59,008 nt of DNA from the NCBI RefSeq assembly GCF_000430505.1, contig NZ_AUMD01000001.1, forward strand, positions 1 to 59,008, given 5' to 3'. Source of the stretch: Eisenibacter elegans DSM 3317 (GTDB lineage: Bacteria > Bacteroidota > Bacteroidia > Cytophagales > Microscillaceae). Below are positions 35,796 through 44,419 of this stretch, in pieces. The position numbers were made by a program, and so were the translations under genes. Below the pieces are notes generated by a model, which saw only the letters and a program-made list of their open reading frames with translations, did no database searches and was not told where the DNA came from. How positions within the stretch are numbered: the stretch's first letter is position 1; every line of letters starts with the position of its first letter.

Positions 35796-36896
35796 ATGAC
35801 CACACTTTTGATATTTCTACCCTTTTTGGTAGTTTTTGGGCTGGCTGCGGTATATGCCGAGCGTAAAATATCGGCCTATATCCAAGACCGGATGGGACCG
35901 ATGGAGGTGGGGCCACGAGGCTTACTCCAAACAGTGGCCGATATTCTCAAACTCTTACAAAAAGAAGACATCACGCCACAAGGAGCTGATAAATGGCTTT
36001 TTACCCTTGCACCGATTTTGATTTTTACGGTCATCTTTGCAGGGTTTGCTGTGATTCCGCTTGCGCCAGAGCTGGTCGGTTCAGCGGCTTATGTGGGGGT
36101 GTTTTATCTCTTAGCCATCATCTCTCTCGACGTAATCGGCCTGTTGATGGCAGGCTGGGCTTCGGCCAGTAAGTTCCCCATTATCGGAGCGATGCGTGCA
36201 GTGGCACAAATTGTTTCTTATGAAATTCCGGCAGGCTTGGCCATCCTAAGCGTAGTGATGATTTGCCAAACCCTTGATTTACAGGAGATAAGCTACCAAC
36301 AAGGTATCTGGGCAACCTATACTGCCCCCGGAAGCCGACAATACCTCTTTGGCTTGCCCGCCTTGGGCATCGACATTACGGGTGTAGGCGGATTTTTGGC
36401 TTGGAATATTGTACGTATGCCCTTGCTGAGCGTCGCCTTTCTCATCTATTTCATCGCTGCACTTGCTGAGTGTAACCGTGCGCCTTTCGATATTCCCGAA
36501 GCCGAATCAGAACTAATCGGCGGCTATCATACAGAGTACTCAGGGCTGAAGTTTGCCTTTTTTTTCCTCTCTGAATATGGGATGATGATATTGCTTTGCC
36601 TGCTGATGTCAGTCTTGTTTTTGGGTGGTTGGAATACCCCCTTGCCCAATATCGGGCCAGTGGCCTTGGCCAATTGGACTAGTGGCACCCCCGGTACTTG
36701 GTTTGGCTACCTCAGTGGTGCTTTTTGGATGCTCAGCAAGGCGCTAGTATTGTTTTTTGTACAAATGTGGGTGCGTTGGGTATATCCCCGCTTGCGCGTA
36801 GACCAGCTGATGTACCTCTGTTGGAAAGTACTCGTGCCTTTTGCTTTGGCCATTGTGTTGGCCTGTGGCGTATGGCGTTTGTGGATGGTCGGCTAA
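35796..36896 (+). CDS. nuoH: NADH-quinone oxidoreductase subunit H
   Basis: The 366-residue protein is a complete complex I membrane subunit of the quinone-binding, proton-pumping arm. It has 'AERKISAYIQDRMGPMEVG' near the N-terminus, QTVADILKLLQKEDITP, and the loop 'AECNRAPFDIPEAESELIG' followed by GYHTEYSG, which line the quinone chamber. About eight membrane helices are evident. No other nuo gene is nearby: the neighbours are an unknown lipoprotein and an HxlR regulator. In most genomes nuoH lies inside the nuoA-N operon, so this detached location is unusual. Confidence 0.96.
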   Translation: MTTLLIFLPFLVVFGLAAVYAERKISAYIQDRMGPMEVGPRGLLQTVADILKLLQKEDITPQGADKWLFTLAPILIFTVIFAGFAVIPLAPELVGSAAYVGVFYLLAIISLDVIGLLMAGWASASKFPIIGAMRAVAQIVSYEIPAGLAILSVVMICQTLDLQEISYQQGIWATYTAPGSRQYLFGLPALGIDITGVGGFLAWNIVRMPLLSVAFLIYFIAALAECNRAPFDIPEAESELIGGYHTEYSGLKFAFFFLSEYGMMILLCLLMSVLFLGGWNTPLPNIGPVALANWTSGTPGTWFGYLSGAFWMLSKALVLFFVQMWVRWVYPRLRVDQLMYLCWKVLVPFALAIVLACGVWRLWMVG

Positions 36897-36932
36897 AAAC
36901 AAGACAGGGAATAACGGAGTACCCAGCAGTTG

Positions 36933-37313
36933 TTAGGCGCGCTCCCGTAGCTGTGCTTGGCTGCGGGCTTGGTGAATAGCCGCGCTGTGGGCCTCGGCCC
37001 AATCGACAAGTGCTTTGAGATGTGGAATAAGGGTCTGGCCTATGGCAGTCAACCGGTACTCTACCTTGGGTGGGATGACAGCATAAGCTTTGCGGCTGAC
37101 AAGCCCATCTTCTTCGAGCGCTTTCAAACTACTAGAAAGCATTTTTTGAGAGATGCTTTGGATATACTTATGTATTTCGCTGAACCGCAACACCTCTTCT
37201 TCTGCCAAGAGCAATAAAATCAACACAGACCACTTGTCTCCAAAACGGTCGACAATATTGCGGACGGGGCAGTTGGCTGCGTCCGCAAATTTTTTTAAAT
37301 TTTCTTCGCTCAT
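36933..37313 (-). CDS. HxlR-family transcriptional regulator
   Basis: The 126-residue winged-helix protein matches the HxlR (MarR-like, DUF24) family: N-CPVR with Cys15, 'FGDKWSVLILLLLAEEEVL', 'RFSEIHKYIQSISQKMLSS' and 'VEYRLTAIGQTLIPHLKAL'. Cys15 corresponds to the redox-active Cys of regulators such as YodB, QorR and HypR, which sense quinones or aldehydes. It is divergent from an NmrA-type reductase gene, the arrangement of the E. coli ytfH/qorB pair, and so it probably controls that gene. Confidence 0.92.
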   Translation of the reverse strand: MSEENLKKFADAANCPVRNIVDRFGDKWSVLILLLLAEEEVLRFSEIHKYIQSISQKMLSSSLKALEEDGLVSRKAYAVIPPKVEYRLTAIGQTLIPHLKALVDWAEAHSAAIHQARSQAQLRERA

Positions 37314-37372
37314 AAACGCTTGATTATCAGTTTTTCTAACTTTTTGGTAACTATCGTATACACAGGAAAGTT

Positions 37373-37404
37373 CTTGTGTGTACTGAAAATATTACTTACC
37401 TTTG
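37373..37404 (+). promoter_or_regulatory. Promoter region of the NmrA-type reductase gene
   Basis: CTTG at 37373-37376 and TACCTTTG at 37397-37404 are 20 bases apart and fit the TTTG / TAnnTTTG type with one mismatch. Just downstream, GTAAGTAAC and AAAGTAACC repeats (near 37420-37447) may bind the divergent HxlR protein. Confidence 0.55.
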
Positions 37405-37450
37405 TATTGTTGATAACCAAAAGTAAGTAACATCTAAAAAGTAACCAAAT

Positions 37451-38323
37451 ATGAGTGAGAAAATTTTAATTACAGGAGCCAATGGCCAGCTAGGCCGCGC
37501 TGTTATCGCCTATTTATTACCCCAAGTGCCTCAAGGTACTATAGCTGGCTTGGTACGCAAAGGCCACACGGCCAGTGATTTGGCCGCCTTGGGAGTAGAC
37601 ATTCGGGAGGGAGATTATTTTGACCAAGCCTCATTGACCAAGGCAATGCAGGGCATCGACAAAGTTCTGCTGATTTCTTCTAGTGATTTCAATGACCGTT
37701 TTGGACAACACCGCAACGTAATTGATGCCGCACATGGGGCAGGCGTAAAGCATCTGTATTATACCGGTGTTACTATCAAAGATATCAAGCACTCAGCCCT
37801 CAACCCGCTACTTGCTGACCATTTCCAAACCGAAGACTACATCAAAAGTAAAGGCTTCACCTATACTTTCTTGAGAAATGGGCTTTATGCGGAGGTCATC
37901 CCGATGTTTTTGGGAGAGCAAGTGCTCCAAACAGGGGTGTACTTCCCCGCCGGAAGCGGCTCAGTGGCTTTTGTGGCGCGTCAAGACCTCGGAGAGGCTA
38001 CGGCCAATATCTTGGCCAGTGCCGGACACGACAACAAGACCTACTCCCTGACTTCGTCCCAAGTATATAGTTTTCAAGATGTTGCCGATATTCTTACCAC
38101 ACTAAGTGGCCAAACAGTAGGCTACTACAGTCCGGCATCGGAAGAGTACAAGGCGATGTTGAGCCAGCTTGGGCTGCCCGAGCCTGTCGTGATGATGTCT
38201 GTGTTGTTTGCCGAAGGTATGAAAAACAATGACTTCAATGAAGCAGACCATACCCTCGAAACGCTACTCGGACGCAAACAAATAGACTTGCAGACCTTCC
38301 TCAAAGGAGTGTATGGACTGTAA
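37451..38323 (+). CDS. NmrA-like NAD(P)H-binding reductase (QorB-type)
   Basis: The 290-residue atypical SDR starts 'MSEKILITGANGQLGRAVI', with the GxxGxxG dinucleotide-binding motif. It lacks the YxxxK catalytic pair, as in the NmrA/QorB group. Blocks 'GIDKVLLISSSDFNDRFGQ', HLYYTGVTIK and 'FTYTFLRNGLYAEVIP' match quinone oxidoreductase 2-like proteins. It probably reduces quinones with NADPH. Together with the divergent HxlR regulator it forms a likely electrophile or quinone response unit. Confidence 0.88.
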   Translation: MSEKILITGANGQLGRAVIAYLLPQVPQGTIAGLVRKGHTASDLAALGVDIREGDYFDQASLTKAMQGIDKVLLISSSDFNDRFGQHRNVIDAAHGAGVKHLYYTGVTIKDIKHSALNPLLADHFQTEDYIKSKGFTYTFLRNGLYAEVIPMFLGEQVLQTGVYFPAGSGSVAFVARQDLGEATANILASAGHDNKTYSLTSSQVYSFQDVADILTTLSGQTVGYYSPASEEYKAMLSQLGLPEPVVMMSVLFAEGMKNNDFNEADHTLETLLGRKQIDLQTFLKGVYGL

Positions 38324-38347
38324 ATATTGATTGACAAATCCCTGCTG

Positions 38348-38367
38348 ACCCCACCATTGTGTGGGGT
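38348..38367 (+). terminator. Hairpin after the NmrA-type gene
   Basis: ACCCCAC pairs with GTGGGGT around a 6-base loop, 24 bases after the stop. The T tract is short, so the terminator call is weak. Confidence 0.4.
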
Positions 38368-38386
38368 TATGGGTGTGCAATGCTGT

Positions 38387-38470
38387 TATACCCAACCAAA
38401 ATTGGTTTGAGAAATGTGTGCGCCAAGAATCCTTGAGAATTCAGAAAATCAAATCTTGTGAATCTTGGTA
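38387..38470 (+). repeat. Intergenic repeat B, copy 4, abutting repeat A
   Basis: It runs from TATACCCAACC and AAAATTGGTTTGAGAAATG to AAATCTTGTGAATCTTGGTA. Element A starts at the very next bases, so A and B share their boundary. Confidence 0.88.
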
Positions 38471-38599
38471 CGCCATTGGACATTTTTCACATCCCATAGT
38501 TAAAGCTGTGGGCTAAATCTCATTTTACCCCAAAATGAGGCCTCAGTTTGTCTTGTAGGTGGAGCTCAGGGCTACTTTTTCAAAAATGTCCAGTGGCGT
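38470..38599 (-). repeat. Intergenic repeat A, copy 4 (complete, reverse)
   Basis: The element is 130 bp, exactly the length of the copy at 32216. Ends are ACGCCATTGGACATTTTTC and the inverted GTCCAGTGGCGT. The palindromes CTCATTTTACCCCAAAATGAG (one base changed) and CCCATAGTTAAAGCTGTGGG lie inside. It is in the opposite orientation to copy 3. It sits between the reductase gene and the hutU terminator. Confidence 0.9.
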
Positions 38600-38674
38600 G
38601 GGAAAATTTATTGCTATGAAGATTTCCGAGCTGTACCCCTATGTTGATTCTTCCATAATTTTTATTTTCGCCAT

Positions 38675-38717
38675 AAAACCCTTAGCATTAGCAAACCTAA
38701 CGCTAAGGGTATTTTTG
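38675..38717 (-). terminator. Terminator of hutU
   Basis: On the minus strand CCCTTAGCGTTAG pairs with CTAATGCTAAGGG and runs into TTTTA. It lies about 35 bases after the hutU stop. Confidence 0.8.
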
Positions 38718-38750
38718 AATGATTAAACAACAGAGGAGCCGGCGGTGATT

Positions 38751-40445
38751 TTACAAATCCAGTCCAAATTTTTGGGCATTGGCTTGGGCATCGGGGTATC
38801 CCGCGTCGGAGTGTCTGAAGATGCCCATGGCAGGATCATTATGGAGTACGCGCCGCAGGCATTGATCAGCACGTTCGCTACCATCGGCCACCACCACCAT
38901 TCCGGCGTGTTGAGAAAAGCCCATTCCTACGCCGCCGCCATGGTGAAAAGAGACCCAAGTAGCGCCGCCGGCGGTATTGGCCATCAAGTTGAGCAGTGGC
39001 CAGTCCGACACTGCGTCGGAGCCGTCTAGCATTGCTTCAGTTTCGCGGTTGGGCGAGGCTACAGAGCCACAGTCGAGGTGGTCGCGCCCGATAACAATCG
39101 GCGCCTTGACCTTGCCACTGCGTACCAACTCATTGAAAATAAGCCCTGCCTTTTCGCGTTCGCCCATCCCAAGCCAGCAGATGCGTGCGGGCAAGCCTTG
39201 GAAAGCCACCTTTTCTTGGGCTTGGCGCAACCATCGGTGTAGGGCTTGGTCTTGGGGGAAAGCCTCCATCAGCGCTTGGTCAGTGGTGTAGATGTCTTCG
39301 GGATCACCGGAGAGCGCCACCCAGCGAAAGGGTCCCTTGCCTTCGCAAAATAGAGGGCGGATATAGGCAGGGGTAAATCCGGGGAAGTTGAAGGCATCAC
39401 TTACGCCGCCTTGCCGAGCAAATTCGCGCAAATTGTTGCCATAGTCAAAGACAATCGCACCGCGTCGTTGCATTTCCAACATCGCCTCTACGTGGCGTGC
39501 CATACTCTCGATGGCGCGTTGTTGGTAAGTGGCAGGGTCTTGTTGGCGGAGGGCTTGAGCTTGACTCAGGCTGAGGCCGTGGGGGACATAGCCGTTGAGT
39601 GGGTCGTGGGCTGAGGTCTGGTCGGTCAAGATATCGGGCGTAAGGCCGTCGGCCAACATTTGGCGAAGCACATCGCCAATGTCACCTACCAAGCCCACCG
39701 AGATATTTTGACCTTGGGCTTTAGCCTCTGTTACCCATCGGATGGCCTCGTCGTAGTTGTCGGTCATCTTATCGAGATAGCGGGTATCGAGCCGCTTTTG
39801 GATGCGTGTCGGGTCTATGTCTACGCCCAAGAAGGTAGCACCTGCCATAGTGGCGGCGAGCGGCTGAGCGCCACCCATTCCACCCAAACCACCCGTAACC
39901 AGTAGTTTGCCGCGCAAGTCGCTTTGAAAGTGTTGTTGTCCACAGGCAACAAAGGTCTCATAAGTGCCTTGCAAAATCCCTTGTGTGCCGATATAAATCC
40001 AGCTGCCGGCAGTCATCTGCCCATACATCATCAGCCCTTCGGCGCGAAGCTTGTTGAAATGATCCCAAGTAGCCCACTGTGGTACAAGGTTGCTATTGGC
40101 TATCAACACTCGCGGAGCCTGGGGGTGGGTACGCACAATGCCCACAGGCTTGCCCGATTGTACGAGGAGCGAGTGCTCATCGTCGAGAGTCAGAAGGATT
40201 TCGATGATTTTTTGGAGCGACTCGCGGCTGCGGGCTGCCTGGCCTATCCCCCCGTAGACAACCAGCGCGTCGGGATTTTCGGCTACTTCACCGTCCAAGT
40301 TATTGAGCAACATCCTCAAAACAGCCTCTGTTGCCCAAGAGCGGGCGTGCAGTTGATTGCCAGTAGGGGCTTTGTAGTGCGGGTGCGCTGCATAGGTTTC
40401 CATAAATGTTTGGAGCGCTGTAGCACTCGAAGTAGGAGTATTCAT
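38751..40445 (-). CDS. hutU: Urocanate hydratase
   Basis: The 564-residue enzyme converts urocanate to imidazolonepropionate in histidine degradation and uses tightly bound NAD. Conserved blocks are '[19 protein letters not shown]', '[19 protein letters not shown]', [19 protein letters not shown], '[16 protein letters not shown]', [14 protein letters not shown] and '[18 protein letters not shown]'. Length fits the family. It stands alone: hutH, hutI and hutG are not in the window. The region upstream of its start (40446-40889) has no gene but has a repeated motif at 40693. Confidence 0.97.
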   Translation of the reverse strand: MNTPTSSATALQTFMETYAAHPHYKAPTGNQLHARSWATEAVLRMLLNNLDGEVAENPDALVVYGGIGQAARSRESLQKIIEILLTLDDEHSLLVQSGKPVGIVRTHPQAPRVLIANSNLVPQWATWDHFNKLRAEGLMMYGQMTAGSWIYIGTQGILQGTYETFVACGQQHFQSDLRGKLLVTGGLGGMGGAQPLAATMAGATFLGVDIDPTRIQKRLDTRYLDKMTDNYDEAIRWVTEAKAQGQNISVGLVGDIGDVLRQMLADGLTPDILTDQTSAHDPLNGYVPHGLSLSQAQALRQQDPATYQQRAIESMARHVEAMLEMQRRGAIVFDYGNNLREFARQGGVSDAFNFPGFTPAYIRPLFCEGKGPFRWVALSGDPEDIYTTDQALMEAFPQDQALHRWLRQAQEKVAFQGLPARICWLGMGEREKAGLIFNELVRSGKVKAPIVIGRDHLDCGSVASPNRETEAMLDGSDAVSDWPLLNLMANTAGGATWVSFHHGGGVGMGFSQHAGMVVVADGSERADQCLRRVLHNDPAMGIFRHSDAGYPDAQANAQKFGLDL

Positions 40446-40692
40446 AGCATCTGTGTTTAGTTGGTATATGTATAAAAGTTGGTGTTAGGCTATTTTTGAA
40501 AAATAATGTTTCATGCAATTGGTGTTTTCGAGTAAAAAGTATAAAATTGTGGATTATTCTGTGATTTTAGCGCTCGAGTCATCGAAAATCTCCTTAGTGA
40601 TAAGTTGGCAAACCTATCACTAAAGATTTGCGCCAAATTTACGGAAGCCCCAAATTGTGCAATCAATTTACCCAAACAGATGTTTTGTTACT

Positions 40693-40743
40693 AAACATTG
40701 TTCATCCCCCAAAACATTGGTCATCCCCCAAATATTAGGGGGC
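40693..40743. repeat. Tandem repeat and hairpin upstream of hutU
   Basis: AAACATTGTTCATCCCCC and AAACATTGGTCATCCCCC follow each other directly, differing by one base. The second copy's CCCCC then pairs with GGGGG four to eight bases later (CCCCCAAATATTAGGGGG). This is the only clear structure in the 444-base gene-free stretch 40446-40889, and it could be a regulator binding site. Confidence 0.55.
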
Positions 40744-40889
40744 GATTGACGTACAACGCCAAAAGTTGAGGTGCTTTTAGGCCTCAATTCCATCACTATG
40801 TGGTAGTTTATGGTAAGACAAAGCTAACAAGCTTTTTTTACAAAAACCATTCAGAAACAAGATACAATGTCGCCAAAAATGTCTGAATT

Positions 40890-41054
40890 ATGAAAAATCA
40901 AGTACAAAAGCACAACAATCAGGCGCTCTTAGACAACTTGCGCCGTACGCTCGATGATTTGCAAAAGGCACAAAAAAATACTCAGGGTTTGTTGGAGGTT
41001 GTGCACCAACAAACGCCGAGTATCAGCCTACCCAACAATCCGGCGAATTATTGA
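40890..41054 (+). CDS. Small helical protein of 54 residues
   Basis: The frame ATG 40890 to TGA 41054 encodes a polar helical peptide (MKNQVQKHNNQALLDNLRR, TLDDLQKAQKNTQGLL, then a Pro/Asn tail). Heptad-like Leu spacing suggests a short coiled coil. The last 7 bases overlap the stop of the sensor gene on the other strand. Small size and lack of a known family make it uncertain. Confidence 0.45.
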   Translation: MKNQVQKHNNQALLDNLRRTLDDLQKAQKNTQGLLEVVHQQTPSISLPNNPANY

Positions 41055-42135
41055 ATTTGCATATAGCGCAAATCTTTGATGAAAGCCGTGAAGACATGTT
41101 GCCCGTCTTTGAGGCGGGCTTCGCTCAATGTAAGAAAAATGGGGACTAGTTCCCCGCTTTTGGTTAAGGCCTCCACCTTACGACCCTTTCCGATAACCTG
41201 GGGAACGTGTGTGGTCATATAGTTGTGTAGGTATTGATCGTGGTTGTGGCTATGTTCTTGAGGCATCAGTGTTTTGACATTCTTGCCCATTACCTCATTG
41301 CGGTCGTACCCCCAAAGGCGTTCAGCAGCTTGATTGAAGAAATCAATAATCCCTTCTTGACTGATACTGATTACACAGTCTACACAACCCTCCAATATCT
41401 GCTCATAGCGTGTTACAATCTCTTCTACTTCTTGTTGTTTGGACTCTACCATCTCTTGTGTTGCTTGGAGTTCCTCAAGGTTTTGACGTAGCTCTTCCTC
41501 TGCCGAGCGTAACATTTCTGTTTGTCGATAAGATTCTTCTAAGAGCGCCTTGGTGCGGGTATTGTTGTAGATGCTTTCAAGTGCTGTAGCAATATTTCGG
41601 GAGGCTACTTTGAGTAGTTCGAGATACTGTTTTTCTAGTTTTTGTACATAAATCACCTCCATCACTCCATAGACGCGTTCATTGAATGAGAGTGGCAATA
41701 CCAACAGACTTGCTGCGCTGATTTGTGCTGCTCCGCTGGTTTTTATGAACACATTTTGCGCCGGTATTTGCTCAAAAAAATCACCTTGCCTGTTTCGGCA
41801 GCCTGCCCCACCAGCCCTTGTCCAAGAGTAACTTGCTTTTGGGGCAAATCTTCTATCAGCATCGCATAGCTGGCCAAAGGTTTGAGCAGGGTGGTTGCGC
41901 TGTCGAGGTGATAGAAAACCGCGCTAAGTGCTTCTGTGGTTTCTGCGGTATAGTTAGTGATGGCCTTGGCAAAGCTCTGTGTGTCTTGTGAGTAGTTGAG
42001 GCGAATCACCTCATCAAATTTAGCTACATTAGAATCGAGCCAGATGCGTTCTTGCATCGCTTTTTCTTTTTGCTCAAACTCTGCGCGGAGTTTTTCAAAG
42101 GCATCTTGTGTGTAGGTTTGTTTGGAGGTACTCAT
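41048..42135 (-). pseudogene. GAF-coiled coil-PAS sensor, frameshifted at an A7 tract
   Basis: The frame from 42135 starts MSTSKQTYTQDAFEKLR, has a coiled coil and the first half of a GAF domain ('LGQGLVGQAAETGKVIF'), then shifts out of frame and stops at 41743. The second frame continues the GAF domain (FIKTSGAAQISAASLLVLPL and on), a long coiled coil, and a C-terminal PAS domain (RYEQILEGCVDCVISISQ to FIKDLRYMQIQ). The break is a run of seven A on the plus strand (41774-41780). Eight would give 'VIFFEQIPAQNVFIKTSG', the normal family sequence. The restored protein would have about 360 residues and no output domain, so it would act through a partner. Confidence 0.85.
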
Positions 42136-42201
42136 AGGTTTGTGAGATATAGAGTTTGTATAATAAGTTATGTTTTTTGTTTATGTATTTTTAGCAAGGC
42201 T

Positions 42202-43036
42202 TTATATTTTCAAGCCGACCAGTGTTACGTCGTCTCGTTGTTCGGCAGTGCTTTGGAAATTGCTCAAGACCCGTTCGATGTTATACTTTTGTTGGTTGAA
42301 AGTATAATTGGCCACAGTACGGATGAGGTCTTTGAGGCGATTTTTGCCAAAAGTTTTGTGCTGAGGGTTACAGATATCGCTTACCCCGTCGGTAGCAATG
42401 TAAAGTTGGTCTCCGGGTTTGAGGCAAAATTGTGTTTGGGTAAAGACCAGTTCCTTGTCTAAGCTCAGCCCTCCGATAGATTGCCGATCGCCTCGGTACT
42501 CTCGCAGGGTATGTCCACGCTCTTCGGGGAATATCTCACAGACCAACAAATCTATTTTGGCTCCCGAAAACACCACTTGTACCCCATCTATCAAGGCCGG
42601 CCTGAGGCGGAGGAAGCACAAAGTCAAACTGCATTACGGCTTTGATCTGCCCACGATTGACAATAGGTAGCGCAATCGTTTGGCTCAGGTATATATCAAG
42701 TGTATTGAATGGCACAATGGCGTGCTTGGCAGGAATGTCTCTAAAATGTTTGAGTACTTGTGTTTCGGCTACTTGGCCGAGTAAACCCTGCCCTATTTGT
42801 AATGGGGTGGTAGGGAGTGTTTGGGCGTAGGCCGCCACCGGATAGAGTACATTGTCATTTGCTTCGTAATAATACATCAAGGCCTGTATGCTTTGTAGGT
42901 TTTCAGCCAAATGATAAAGCACTGCCTTACAAAAAGCAGGGGTATCTGTATTGAAAAAATCGTGCAGAACTTGGTTAAGTGCCACTTTTTGCTGTGCTAA
43001 CCAAGCAATCTGCTCGTCAGAAATAGTAGGAAGCAT
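42202..43036 (-). pseudogene. GAF-SpoIIE phosphatase remnant with internal deletion
   Basis: The frame from 43036 encodes a GAF domain (MLPTISDEQIAWLAQQKVA to QIKAVMQFDFVLPPP). In another frame from about 42627 to 42202 lies only the C-terminal half of a SpoIIE/PPM phosphatase (ALIDGVQVVFSGAKIDLLV, GDRQSIGG, GDQLYIATDGVSD, QRDDVTLVGLKI). The metal-binding first half with SGDFYW and ADCTGHG is absent, and the join is out of frame. So several hundred bases were lost and the gene cannot make an active phosphatase. The GAF part is closely related in layout to the next gene, 66 bases downstream on the same strand. Confidence 0.8.
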
Positions 43037-43202
43037 TTAATATCAGGCGCTTTAGGTGTAGTAGATAATGTAGTGGAGAAATCAGGCAAATATCAGCCTG
43101 ATTCATTGATTATACTGTTGTTAAACGAAATGATGAATAAAACGTTTGTACAAAACCAATATTTCCACTTTTTATTTAAGCTACAAGCCTTGTGCCATAT
43201 TT

Positions 43203-43380
43203 GTACCCAACCAAAAATGGTTTGGGACACACGCCAATGGATATTTTTCAAACTCCATAGTTAAAGCTATGGGTTAAGTCTCATTGTCCCCCAAAACGAG
43301 GTCTCAGGTTGTCTCGGAGCTCCAGCTCCGAGTTGCTTTTCCAAAAATGGTTTGGGAAATGTGTGTACTGAAAATCCTTA
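43203..43380 (+). repeat. Repeat B fragments split by repeat A (composite)
   Basis: TACCCAACC and AAAAATGGTTTGGGA (B left end) occur at 43203-43227. The same CCAAAAATGGTTTGGGA recurs at 43341 and continues with AATGTGTGTACTG and AAAATCCTTAGAC. Element A (43231-43349) lies between these two copies, so the B end is duplicated on both sides of A. Confidence 0.7.
43231..43349 (-). repeat. Intergenic repeat A, copy 5 (right end altered)
   Basis: The end ACGCCAATGGATATTTTTCA, then CCATAGTTAAAGCTATGGG and a decayed CTCATTGTCCCCC / AAAACGAG palindrome mark it as A in the same orientation as copy 4. The far end reads CCAAAAATGG instead of AAAAATGTCCAGTGG. It has a private 20-base palindrome near GGAGCTCCAGCTCCGA. 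Confidence 0.8.
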
Positions 43381-43405
43381 GACTAACTTTCTCTGTAGGC
43401 ACACC

Positions 43406-43435
43406 AAAAAGCCACCTCGAGAGATTGGGTGGCTT
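43406..43435 (-). terminator. Terminator downstream of hemF
   Basis: On the minus strand AAGCCACCC pairs with GGTGGCTT and is followed by TTTGG. It lies about 80 bases past the hemF stop. Confidence 0.7.
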
Positions 43436-43458
43436 CTGTGGTGATGATTTGGGTATTC

Positions 43459-43500
43459 TATACCAAGATTCGATTCCCTAACCAAGTTGGGTGAGGTATA
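43459..43500. repeat. Short B-like element (ends only)
   Basis: TATACCAAGATT begins and GGTATA ends a 42-base stretch, with AACCAAGTTGGGTG inside. These are the two termini of B with the core missing, like an internally deleted copy. Confidence 0.5.
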
Positions 43501-43517
43501 CAAAGCTCCTTGGGTTT

Positions 43518-44417
43518 TTAGATACTAAACCAGTCAATGCCTTGTTTGAGCTGGGCTAGTGTTTGGGCTTCGGGGCTATCGGCCTGGACTTGGTGGTTGT
43601 AACGCCAAGAGGCGTGTTGGGGGAGGCTCATCAGGATAGACTCGGTACGCCCGCCGGTTTCGAGCCCAAACTTGGTGCCTTGGTCCCACACCAAGTTGAA
43701 CTCTACGTAGCGCCCACGACGGAGCAACTGCCATTCCTTTTGAGCCTCGGTATAGGGCTTATCTTTATTGAGGGCTATGAGGTGGGTGTATATCGGGGCA
43801 AAGGCGCGGCCTACATTCATTACAAATGTGTGTAGGGCGGTTTTATCACGTCGACCTTCTGGTTTGAGGCGGTCAAAGAAGATACCCCCTATACCGCGTG
43901 TTTCTTGGCGGTGGGGGAGGTAGAAGTAGCGGTCGGCCCAGGCCTTGAACTCAGGGTAGTAGGCAGGATTGTGTTTATCACACACTTGTTTGAGTTGTTG
44001 GTGGAAGTAGGCAGCTTGTTCGGGCACGATGTAGTGTGGGGTGAGGTCTATGCCACCTCCAAACCAAAATGTGCCATTGCTCAACTCAAAATAGCGGACA
44101 TTCATATGGATGATGGGCACGTGTGGGTTGTGGGGATGCATCACGATAGAGACTCCAGTAGCAAAAAACTCCCCTTGGGGGAAGCCCATTTTCTGTTGTA
44201 GGGCCTCGGGCGTGTTGCCATATACAGCCGAAAAACCTACACCGCCTTTTTCGAGCACGGAGCCGTCTTGTAACACACGGGAGCGCCCGCCGCCGCCGCC
44301 TTCGCGCTGCCATTGGTCTTCGACAAATTTGCCACTACCGTCGGCAGCCTCAAGGGCTTGGCAAATATTGTCTTGGAGGGTTTTGAATTCGGCGCTGATG
44401 GTGTCTTTATCCAACAT
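43518..44417 (-). CDS. hemF: Oxygen-dependent coproporphyrinogen III oxidase
   Basis: The 299-residue enzyme oxidatively decarboxylates coproporphyrinogen III in heme synthesis and needs oxygen. Family blocks are 'GGGGGRSRVLQDGSVLEKG', 'GTFWFGGGIDLTPHYI', HRQETRGIGGIFFD and RGRYVEFNLVWDQGT. The ATG at 44417 (MLDKDTISAEFKTLQ) gives the normal length; the longer frame reads back through repeat B. Presence of the aerobic enzyme fits an aerobic organism. It follows the SiaC-like gene on the same strand. Confidence 0.96.
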   Translation of the reverse strand: MLDKDTISAEFKTLQDNICQALEAADGSGKFVEDQWQREGGGGGRSRVLQDGSVLEKGGVGFSAVYGNTPEALQQKMGFPQGEFFATGVSIVMHPHNPHVPIIHMNVRYFELSNGTFWFGGGIDLTPHYIVPEQAAYFHQQLKQVCDKHNPAYYPEFKAWADRYFYLPHRQETRGIGGIFFDRLKPEGRRDKTALHTFVMNVGRAFAPIYTHLIALNKDKPYTEAQKEWQLLRRGRYVEFNLVWDQGTKFGLETGGRTESILMSLPQHASWRYNHQVQADSPEAQTLAQLKQGIDWFSI

Positions 44418-44419
44418 AG

